Shown here: in pieces, positions 20,335 to 28,013 of the stretch
Position numbering within the stretch: the stretch's first letter is position 1
How the letters are laid out: each line of letters begins with the position of its first letter
Source of the DNA: Brachionus koreanus
Lineage: Eukaryota > Rotifera > Eurotatoria > Ploima > Brachionidae
Length of the DNA stretch: 28,013 nt
Direction: 5' to 3'
NCBI GenBank assembly: GCA_016987375.1
Contig: PJRA01000524.1
Span: 26,161 to 54,173 of the forward strand
Program-made: the position numbers and the translations under genes
Notes under the pieces: model-generated
Told to the model about the DNA's origin: nothing
The model's database searches: none
What the model saw: only the letters and a program-made list of their open reading frames with translations

Positions 20335-23300
20335 ACAAAAGCTACTTTAAATTGCTCGGCATACTATTAGTGCTATTCGAATCTATATTGGCACAAACAG
20401 ACTATGTATTAAAACGTTTTAGTCTTGATCAAATCGATACCGTTTTTCTCTCATCCATATCGTCATCAGCGGCCTATGTTGTCGAGTTGCGCGACTCGAC
20501 TGCACCAAACAAAATAAAAAACGCTCAAAATTTACTCTATCACAAAGAGTATGTCTATTTGGGAGCCGAAAATTGGCTTCTCAAAATAAATTCAAAAACT
20601 TTTAAAATCGAACAGTCAATACGCTACGGTCCGTTGTACGACTCGGCCTTTTGTCGCTACAGTCCCATAGACGAGTGTCTTTACGGACACCAAAAAACAC
20701 TCACTAACAATCAAAATAAACTATTGCTAATTTACGAAGAGAAAAATTTGCTATTGTCGTGCTGGAGTGCGCGCCAAGGCATTTGCGATCTGCGCGACCT
20801 GGACGACTTGAACAATGTTGTTCTAAATTCGTCTATTGCAGCGGTTGCCAACGACCCGCTTAATAGTACACTCGGCTTTATTGCTTCGTCGGCCAACTCC
20901 CAGGACGTGCTGTACATAGCCGCCACGTACAACAACAACGGTCCGTATCGGACCGACGTACCCGCTCTGTCCGGCCGTTCGCTTCAATCCAACCACAAAT
21001 TCATGCAAATTATTAGTTCTAATTCACAAGGTCTCAAGTCAAGCAAAGCAAGCATTGAGTTCATGTCTCGATTTATGAAAACGTTTATTGTCAAGTACGT
21101 GGACGCGTTCAATTTGGGCATTTACAATTACTTTTTGACCGTTCAACATTCGGACACTGATTCGCTTTTGAGAGGCGATTTGCTCATGTCCAAAATATCT
21201 CGTCTTTGTCTGAACGATTTGTCATTTACCAAGTCGTATACAGAAATGCCAATAGAGTGTGTGGGCTCGAATTCGGCCAATTCGCTCCGACCCATCGACT
21301 ACAATGAGCTCATATCGTCCAAATACATCGAAATAAACTCCAAACACTATCTAATTGGTCTTTTTCAGCACACTAGACGAAACAGTTTTAACTCTAGCAT
21401 GGATCTAGCATTTTCGAAGCAAGCAGTGTGTGTGTTTAAAATGGACGATGTGCAGAGAAAATTCCGCGACAATATAAACAAATGCTACAATACGGATGTA
21501 ATGAGAGGTCTTAATTTTATAAAGCCAGATCAGAAATGTTTGGCCAAAAAATTTCGATTCAACGCGGCCAACGAGTACATTGACGATGATTTTTGTTCGT
21601 CGGCCGAAAACGGTCTCTATCCAATCGGTGGCACCATACCAATTAGATCAAGTGCAGTGCTACAATTTGAAAATAAATTCTACGATTCAGTGACTCTGTT
21701 CGAAAGTCAAATAATAAATACAATGATTTTAAAATCGGAGAAAAAAAGCACTGTTAATTTTTATGACATGAACCAAATGAGACTGTATCGAAATGTTCAA
21801 ATAAGTTCGGACAGTGGCGACTATTTGCCAAAAGTTAAAGACATTAGTTTGGACGGGACCGGCTCGGTCTATGTACTAAACAAAAATGAACTAGTTAAGC
21901 TTAGCATGTTCAATTGTGATAGATATTTGAGTTGTGGCGAGTGCATTGGTCAGTCGATTGTAGACGAGCCATATTGTGGCTGGTGCTCGTCTAGCAATCA
22001 ATGCAGCTCAAGATCAGAATGTCCGAGTGACAAGTGGCTGAATGCGAATAGCATGAATGTAACTTCGTCGAATGGCATTGAGTCAGTGTGTGTAGACATA
22101 GAACGTGTTGAGCCAAAATTGGTGCATGTTAGAACACAAGAGTGGATTCATGTTGAGTTTAGAAAAGAGCTAAGTCTTGTGTCAAATGACAATTATTCAT
22201 GTGTGTTTGTCAACAACAAGTACGATTTGGAAACACGTGCAGTTAAAATAAACAAGAATCAACTCAAATGTCCAATGCCTCATTCTACTTTGATTGAGAA
22301 ATTCTACGAACCGGTCAAATCTCAAAAATTGGTGCTGGCCGATGACGGCATATTCAAAGTAGCCCAAAACAACAACTTTGAGTCTACTTTGGATCGAATC
22401 AATCTCGGCTTTTACATTAAAAATTCGGACTTCAAATACGGATGGTCCAATTCGGCTCCTCTATACAACCTAACTGTTATCAATTGCGACATGCACAAGT
22501 CTTGTGTTAGCTGTGTTGCTAGCCATGACAAGTGTTCGTGGTGCAATGGTAAATGCAAGCGAAAAGAGTCCAATCAATCATGCACAAATGATGTTGACTC
22601 TTGTAGTTCGTTTGATCCGGCCACAAACAAATTGCTAATACCTTTTACTGCTCATCGTCAGCAAGCACCGTTGACATTCACTCTTCGAAATATTGAACAT
22701 GTGACAAACATAGAATGCTTGATTACTTATCGAGACGGAATGGCACTCGATCGAGTCATACAAGTTCCATTTAAAGCTATAAACAAAACTCATTCAAGTT
22801 GTGTACTAAGTGATATATTTTCACAATTGGAGTCCTATTTGACCAATGGCCAAGTGCAAACAAATCTAAGACTATTTAATGGCGACTATTTTATCGACTC
22901 GCCGTCTAATGGCAAACTAACACTTATGTTTTACAAGTGCGAACAAAAAGCAAACGATTGTTCGTCGTGTTTGTCTATTAATCGCCAATTGAGTTGTATG
23001 TGGTGCTCGGGCTCGTGTAGATTCATGAATCCGCATTCGAAACTGGCCGTGCTGTCTCAATGCATCGGACCGTCCAATGCTTTTCTAGTCAACAATTCAA
23101 ATTTAAATCAATGCCACAAGCCGCAAATAACGTCGATTAGTCCGCTAAAAGTGCCATATTCAGGCGGCTCTATACTAACCATAGATGGAGTTAATCTAGG
23201 CGCGTCATTTGACGACTTGCTCAGTGTAAATCTAAAATGTGGACAAAGCTCAAATGAGTGCGATCTGTTGGCTTCAAAGTACACAACTTCAAAACAAATT

Positions 23301-26300
23301 GGATGCAAGCTGAGACCGTTTGCGACAAGCTCAAACGAGTGCAGTGTAAGCGTAAGACTGCGGACAAATATCGTAATATCGGGATCGAACAGTGTTCAAT
23401 TGTCCAACGGTCTAATGAGCCTATTGGTAAAAGCGAGTCAACTAGTAGTCAAGCTAGTTGATCCGATTATAACTAGTGTAACGCCAGCACAAGTAATTCA
23501 ATCGGCCAATTTTGTTTGGCTTACCATAAACGGCATTGATCTTGACTCGGGACGAAATCGTCAACTTCAAATAATAGACAATGTTAATGACTTTAAGCAG
23601 CGTATAGTCAAGTGTGACATCAAAAATGTAACTAGTCAATCGATTAGATGTCGTTTGAACGAAAAATTTTCTAGCTTGGGCAAAAAAAATCTAAGGCTTG
23701 TGATAGACGAGTACACGAGCATAAACACAAATTTAAAAGTGAACTCGGATCCTCTGGTCAAATCGATTGACAATTCGATTAGCTTCTATGCTGGCGGTGT
23801 CACTTTTGAGCTGACCGGATTTAATTTTGATTCGGTTCAAAGTGCGTACACATTTGTGAATTATAGAGACATGTGGTACTCGGAGCCTGTTAGTGCTCGA
23901 CATCGAATATCAAACGATAGAATAGTTTTCGAAACGCCGCCACTAAGTGATGCGTTTTTTGCGCTCACAAAGCCCGAAGACGGCTCACGCTATCTACTCC
24001 AAGTCGGCTTTCTAATGGACGGCTTCAATGTCACACTAAAAGATCAATACATATCATATGTGCCCAATTTGGAGGCGAACAGTTTGGCGCCTGTGTCGCT
24101 CGACCTAGTCAAGCTAAACGATTTGTACACAATTAAGATGAGTGTTAGAATAGAGCCGTCCGTGGCTCAGTATCATGAATTGATCAAGCGCAATATTCAA
24201 CTCTATGTCGGATGCTCTCTGTGTCATCAGAGCCAATGGTCCGAGCATCACACCGACTTTGCATGCACTTTGCCGCCACTTGTCAAGTCACGCCAGCAAA
24301 CAAATGACAAATCGTGTCAATCTAGAGTATTCGACACACTGCTTAGTGATCTAAATTCGCACGGTCATTTGTCAATGGTTAACTTGTTTGTTGGCAACAG
24401 TCGATTTCAAATCGATCCAACATTGCTTAGAGAAAACAAAAATCTCGAGCTCTATATCCAAAGCTATCAATTGAACAACGTGGACAATTTCATACACACT
24501 GTCAAACAGCTCGAACAACAGAGTGTGCGCACAGCAACTCTAAGGGACATATTGGACAAATACGACAGTTTTACAAACGAATCAAATGCGCCACTTAACG
24601 CAACACCGGGCCTAATGTCAAATAGGAATTTGTTTATTCTAAGTGCCATAATTGCCAGCATTGTTCTAATTCTTATCCTAGTAACACTAAGTCTAAGTTC
24701 GTATGTGATTAAGCTAAAGAGCACAAGACCCATGTACAAACTAGGCTGTAAGCGCCGAGGCCGCATCGAATTTGATCTAATACAAAAACAAATCGATCAA
24801 CTTGAATTGTCCATTCGGCCCAAATGCTCTCAATTGTATCAACAATTGCACAACGACTATTTAAACGAGTTGAACAACGATTTGATATACACACTAAACG
24901 GTTTGCCTGTTTGGAATTACAAGACCTACTTGTATGCGTATATATTTCCGTGCAGACACAAACTAGACTTGATCTATTCGCCTTTAAATTTAGTCATGTC
25001 TTCGTCGTCTATGTCCAATTCGACCACAAACACTCTATTGTCGACACACACGCCGCCTGTTCAAAATCTAAAACAAAACATGTCCGTCTATGCGACTATA
25101 AAATCGAGTTCCATGCTTCGTTTTGACGAAGACAACTCGTCGAATAGACAACAATTTGTGTCCTATGGAAACATTGGCGAAGCCATGCTTCTATTCGATC
25201 AATTGATACACAACAAGAGTTTTTTGATTACTTTTGTGGGAGTGTGCGAGTCGCAAAGAGACACATTTGGCGGCAAAGAACGACACAATTTTTCCTCGTT
25301 GATCACACTAGCTCTCAAAGACAATCTACACTATCTCTATTCGATAATCAAAAGTCTTTTGGCCGAGCACATAAGAGAGTGTTTGAGCTCGAAAAAGAGC
25401 ATATTTGGCGCCAACGACAACCTAGTCGAGCCAATGCTGAACAATTTCATAGCCATGTTCATGTACGACTATCAACGCGATTCTCAAACAGCTCTGCACT
25501 TATACAGACTAGTTAAGAGCATTAAAAGCTACATTAAGATGGCGCCGTGCGATCAAGTCAAACAGCTGAGCCTGAACTCGCTTAGCGAAGACACGCTGCT
25601 AAGCGACAATAGCCTAATCGGTCCATATCAAACAATATACGTAAACGTAATGCTCAATGCGAACATATTGTCAGCAGCCAATGGCAAAAATTTGTTTCTA
25701 GTCGCACTAATTGACACGGACACAGTTCAACAAGCCAAAGAGAAAATAGTCGACAGTGTTTTCAAGCGGACCAACATGAGCTTGTTTAATTTGGCGGCGG
25801 CGCCAAGCACATCCGATCTGGACCTTGAACTGTGTCTTATACTAATACAGGGCAACGAGACCAATCAAACCACGCTGATTACTTTGAAAGAAACCGAAGA
25901 CGAACTAGTCGTCAACTCGGACTCGCTAGCCGCCTCTAGTGGCAAACCATTGAAACGTCTCCTAACACTCAAAGAGTACAACATACAAAACGGCTCGTTT
26001 ATTAACTTAAACATTAAGTCTAATCTACTAGTGCAGAATAAGGACAATCATGTGTACATGTCTACCATGAGCATGAGCAACGAGTATGTTTTGTATGCGT
26101 CTAAGCCGGCCACAACAGTAAATGAAACCCAGCGCTATCATTTGATTAAGCCAAACGACAATTACACAAGTTCGAACGCATCTAGTTTGCACGTTAAAAA
26201 GAAAAAAATGAAAAAATATGAAAAACTATTGACTGTTAAAAGCCAGGACTCGTCAGTCACAACGGACTCGTTGATAAAACACGTTGACAATCCAATAAAT

Positions 26301-27248
26301 CATTTGAGTAGACTTTTAATGAACAAGGGAACCATTCAGCCGTTCATAGATCAATTTGTCGAGTCAATATTTTCCAATAGTAGCAGTTTGCCGCCTGTGA
26401 TTACCAATCTATTCGAGTTTATAGATTGCGAAATTAAAAAGTCTAATTTAAAGTCAGACGAGTCAAACAAAATAGCCAAAATGTGCAAAGTAAATGTTTA
26501 CTTTGTGCGCTACTGGGTTAACATGATCAAAAATCCTGATTTGATCATGGACTGCGATAAATCGATGCTCATCGATTCGAGTCTTAGTTGTATAGCACAA
26601 GCGTTCTTGGACAGTTGTAGTTCGAGTGACGTGCACAATTTGTATGACACAAACTCGCCGCTAAATCGGCTTTTGTTCATACGTGAAGTGCCCAAGTACA
26701 AAGAAATGATCGATGCTTTCTTTGCCGATTTGAAATCGATGCCAACAACTAGTGAACACGAAATGCATTTTTATCTAAGCGAATTTTCCAAATGCAAAAA
26801 TTTCGAGCTGCAAAATCAAGTCATGGGAGCCACGGTTAACAGTCAAATGAGTCAAAGCGCCCAGCCCGAACTAAATTCGGTACAAGTACTTCTTCAATTG
26901 TACGAATACTACGAAAAGTATCAGCATCAAATAAACACTGCTCTGGGACAGCAGCAGTGTTCGGTGTTGCTGCCTGTTCATCATCGTTTGGTTCAGATCA
27001 AAGACCTCATGTCCATGAGCACCATGGCTACTAATCAAACGTTGAATAGAAACACGGCTCTATTCGCCAATAATCCGTATCAACAAATAAATGCCAATTA
27101 TCAGGGAGTCAACTGCTATGCGGCCACGTCCGATCTCATTGTGTCCTATCCGACTATGAACACATCCGTTCAGCCTGTCAATACTCTACCTCATTTACGT
27201 AATCAATTTCAGCCAATTCAACAGCAGCAGCAGCAGCAGTTTTTTTAG
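20331..27248 (+). CDS. plexin, single-exon semaphorin receptor, 2305 aa
   Basis: Plexins are single-pass receptors for semaphorins in axon guidance and cell migration; inside, a split GAP domain acts on Rap GTPases. Domain order by residue: signal peptide 1-22; Sema about 30-525, with the plexin-type LLLSCWSARQGIC near 140-152; PSI1 from Cys529; PSI2 from Cys719; PSI3 from Cys870 (with CSWCNG and CMWCSG); IPT domains from about 931, 1045 and 1141, the first with GGSILTIDGVNLG; transmembrane helix 1434-1460; juxtamembrane coiled segment with GLPVWNYKTY at 1524-1533; GAP first half about 1600-1760; Rho-binding insert about 1766-1890; GAP second half about 1980-2215 with RYWVNMIKNP; Gln-rich tail ending in seven Gln and FF. 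The start precedes a good signal peptide. At 2305 residues it is longer than typical plexins (roughly 1900-2150). The GAP arginine pair is replaced by Gly1693-Ala1694, while Arg2060 is kept. No intron interrupts the frame, unlike vertebrate plexin genes. Whether it is A- or B-type I cannot tell. Confidence 0.96.
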   Translation: MNKSYFKLLGILLVLFESILAQTDYVLKRFSLDQIDTVFLSSISSSAAYVVELRDSTAPNKIKNAQNLLYHKEYVYLGAENWLLKINSKTFKIEQSIRYGPLYDSAFCRYSPIDECLYGHQKTLTNNQNKLLLIYEEKNLLLSCWSARQGICDLRDLDDLNNVVLNSSIAAVANDPLNSTLGFIASSANSQDVLYIAATYNNNGPYRTDVPALSGRSLQSNHKFMQIISSNSQGLKSSKASIEFMSRFMKTFIVKYVDAFNLGIYNYFLTVQHSDTDSLLRGDLLMSKISRLCLNDLSFTKSYTEMPIECVGSNSANSLRPIDYNELISSKYIEINSKHYLIGLFQHTRRNSFNSSMDLAFSKQAVCVFKMDDVQRKFRDNINKCYNTDVMRGLNFIKPDQKCLAKKFRFNAANEYIDDDFCSSAENGLYPIGGTIPIRSSAVLQFENKFYDSVTLFESQIINTMILKSEKKSTVNFYDMNQMRLYRNVQISSDSGDYLPKVKDISLDGTGSVYVLNKNELVKLSMFNCDRYLSCGECIGQSIVDEPYCGWCSSSNQCSSRSECPSDKWLNANSMNVTSSNGIESVCVDIERVEPKLVHVRTQEWIHVEFRKELSLVSNDNYSCVFVNNKYDLETRAVKINKNQLKCPMPHSTLIEKFYEPVKSQKLVLADDGIFKVAQNNNFESTLDRINLGFYIKNSDFKYGWSNSAPLYNLTVINCDMHKSCVSCVASHDKCSWCNGKCKRKESNQSCTNDVDSCSSFDPATNKLLIPFTAHRQQAPLTFTLRNIEHVTNIECLITYRDGMALDRVIQVPFKAINKTHSSCVLSDIFSQLESYLTNGQVQTNLRLFNGDYFIDSPSNGKLTLMFYKCEQKANDCSSCLSINRQLSCMWCSGSCRFMNPHSKLAVLSQCIGPSNAFLVNNSNLNQCHKPQITSISPLKVPYSGGSILTIDGVNLGASFDDLLSVNLKCGQSSNECDLLASKYTTSKQIGCKLRPFATSSNECSVSVRLRTNIVISGSNSVQLSNGLMSLLVKASQLVVKLVDPIITSVTPAQVIQSANFVWLTINGIDLDSGRNRQLQIIDNVNDFKQRIVKCDIKNVTSQSIRCRLNEKFSSLGKKNLRLVIDEYTSINTNLKVNSDPLVKSIDNSISFYAGGVTFELTGFNFDSVQSAYTFVNYRDMWYSEPVSARHRISNDRIVFETPPLSDAFFALTKPEDGSRYLLQVGFLMDGFNVTLKDQYISYVPNLEANSLAPVSLDLVKLNDLYTIKMSVRIEPSVAQYHELIKRNIQLYVGCSLCHQSQWSEHHTDFACTLPPLVKSRQQTNDKSCQSRVFDTLLSDLNSHGHLSMVNLFVGNSRFQIDPTLLRENKNLELYIQSYQLNNVDNFIHTVKQLEQQSVRTATLRDILDKYDSFTNESNAPLNATPGLMSNRNLFILSAIIASIVLILILVTLSLSSYVIKLKSTRPMYKLGCKRRGRIEFDLIQKQIDQLELSIRPKCSQLYQQLHNDYLNELNNDLIYTLNGLPVWNYKTYLYAYIFPCRHKLDLIYSPLNLVMSSSSMSNSTTNTLLSTHTPPVQNLKQNMSVYATIKSSSMLRFDEDNSSNRQQFVSYGNIGEAMLLFDQLIHNKSFLITFVGVCESQRDTFGGKERHNFSSLITLALKDNLHYLYSIIKSLLAEHIRECLSSKKSIFGANDNLVEPMLNNFIAMFMYDYQRDSQTALHLYRLVKSIKSYIKMAPCDQVKQLSLNSLSEDTLLSDNSLIGPYQTIYVNVMLNANILSAANGKNLFLVALIDTDTVQQAKEKIVDSVFKRTNMSLFNLAAAPSTSDLDLELCLILIQGNETNQTTLITLKETEDELVVNSDSLAASSGKPLKRLLTLKEYNIQNGSFINLNIKSNLLVQNKDNHVYMSTMSMSNEYVLYASKPATTVNETQRYHLIKPNDNYTSSNASSLHVKKKKMKKYEKLLTVKSQDSSVTTDSLIKHVDNPINHLSRLLMNKGTIQPFIDQFVESIFSNSSSLPPVITNLFEFIDCEIKKSNLKSDESNKIAKMCKVNVYFVRYWVNMIKNPDLIMDCDKSMLIDSSLSCIAQAFLDSCSSSDVHNLYDTNSPLNRLLFIREVPKYKEMIDAFFADLKSMPTTSEHEMHFYLSEFSKCKNFELQNQVMGATVNSQMSQSAQPELNSVQVLLQLYEYYEKYQHQINTALGQQQCSVLLPVHHRLVQIKDLMSMSTMATNQTLNRNTALFANNPYQQINANYQGVNCYAATSDLIVSYPTMNTSVQPVNTLPHLRNQFQPIQQQQQQQFF
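27219..27239 (+). repeat. CAA(CAG)6 tract encoding the terminal polyglutamine
   Basis: One CAA and six CAG codons encode seven glutamines just before the final two phenylalanines and the TAG stop. A second CAA/CAG-rich stretch (CAACAACAGCAGCAACAAAG) lies in the 3' UTR at about 27296-27315, so the repeat type spans the stop codon. Confidence 0.9.
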
Positions 27249-27821
27249 GCAAATTTTAGATCAATTTTAAGATTAAATATTTTAATGTAAAAAAGCAACA
27301 ACAGCAGCAACAAAGAATTTCTTTTTTTTTTTTGTTCACTTTTTCTATTTAGTTCTACGATCCATATATAAAATAAAAGAAAAAAAAGCCTAAAAATTTA
27401 CTTGTAAAAAATAATTAAAATTGGTTAGTGATTAATTTATTTTTATGTTTTATTTCATTTTATTTTGTTTTGTTTTTTTTTTACTATTTTAAAATTTAAT
27501 TAAATTGTAAAATTTTTTTTTCTCTTCGAATATGTTATAAACAATAATAAATTTTATAAATTTAAAAACAAAAAATTTTTATTGTTCTAAATGAAAACTT
27601 TTTCACTTTTTTCGATTAGATATCATCAAGCAAAATATTAATTTTAAACTCAACAAAACTGGCTGTATATACAATTGAGATTTTTCAATGCATGTGAATG
27701 TTAAAAAATAACAAAATTTGCTAGATTTTCAGTAATGTAAGTGATTGAATCAGAAATTTTGTTGAAAAAGAAAATAAATAGCCTTAAATCTTAAATATTA
27801 AATTTATATTTTTAGCAAGCC
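27249..27821 (+). other. plexin 3' UTR and downstream AT-rich DNA
   Basis: There is no open frame. The segment holds candidate poly(A) signals AATAAA at 27371-27376, 27546-27551 and 27773-27778; the first two best suit the plexin transcript. A long T run lies at about 27474-27481. The last signal lies just before the LINE fragment. Confidence 0.5.
27371..27376 (+). terminator. candidate poly(A) signal of the plexin transcript
   Basis: AATAAA occurs 123 bases after the stop codon and is the first canonical signal downstream. Another copy at 27546 could be used instead. Cleavage sites cannot be located from sequence in such AT-rich DNA. Confidence 0.35.
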
Positions 27822-28013
27822 ATGATCAACAAATATTTGACAAGATTTTCTATTATGTTAGACCGCATCTAGAATACTGTGCACCTGCCTAGAATCCTTA
27901 TTTAAAGAAGGATATACTTAAACTTGAACAAGTACAAAGAAGAGCAACGAAGCTTGTTCCACAAATAAGAAGTTTGATCTATGAGTCAAGATTAGCTAAC
28001 TTGGGATTAGAAA
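27822..28013 (+). mobile_element. jockey/CR1-like LINE fragment, reverse transcriptase C-terminal part
   Basis: The plus strand reads IFYYVRPHLEYCAPA, a stop (TAG where the family normally has Trp), then NPYLKKDILKLEQVQRRATK and IYESRLANLGLE. This is the conserved thumb-side region after the YADD palm of jockey/CR1-type LINE polymerases. It runs off the window end. The in-frame stop indicates a dead copy. It covers the region that the copy at 2281-3312 has partly lost, and shares the LE-V-RA-K pattern with it. Confidence 0.8.

Noticed and set aside
20331..27248. Several 60-100 codon frames on both strands inside the plexin gene
   Set aside because: All are shadows of the 2305-codon frame, which has a complete and ordered set of plexin domains.

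Overview
This is a stretch of metazoan nuclear genome: strongly A/T-biased non-coding DNA, short spliceosomal introns, two remnants of a jockey/CR1-like LINE, and a full-length plexin receptor gene. Plexins are essentially restricted to animals and close relatives. The AT-richness, introns of about 50-70 bp and jockey-like LINE debris would fit an AT-rich invertebrate such as a rotifer-like lophotrochozoan, but the sequence alone does not settle the species.

Layout. Positions 1-50 hold a GC-richer scrap, possibly the edge of a repeat. The minus strand then carries a lysine/serine/asparagine-rich hypothetical gene: a long last exon at 564-1413, an upstream exon at 1483-1605 apparently joined by a GC-AG intron, and a weak candidate first exon near 2092-2159. 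A decayed plus-strand LINE reverse-transcriptase copy lies at about 2281-3312, followed by a hairpin. Next is a second minus-strand gene, 3574-4811, that I reconstruct from four exons into an unrecognised 262-residue basic protein.

From about 4.8 to 20.3 kb there is no convincing protein-coding gene. It is AT-rich DNA with simple repeats and a few higher-complexity islands. One island, 17880-18280, has CpG-containing segments and a TATA-like box and may be the distal promoter or first untranslated exon of the downstream gene.

Positions 20331-27248 are one uninterrupted 2305-codon plexin gene on the plus strand. It encodes a signal peptide, Sema domain, three PSI modules, IPT domains, a single transmembrane helix, a juxtamembrane coiled segment, a split GAP domain with an inserted Rho-binding domain, and a glutamine-rich tail. 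Two features stand out. The gene has no introns, and the paired arginines of the canonical plexin GAP site are replaced by Gly1693-Ala1694, while the third catalytic arginine (Arg2060) remains. A 7-codon upstream ORF overlaps the plexin start codon. After the 3' UTR, another LINE reverse-transcriptase fragment with a premature stop begins near 27822 and runs off the window.

The genes do not form an operon or an obvious shared pathway. I see no CRISPR array, tRNA, rRNA, or novel multi-gene system. The most unusual element is the apparently GAP-compromised, single-exon plexin.
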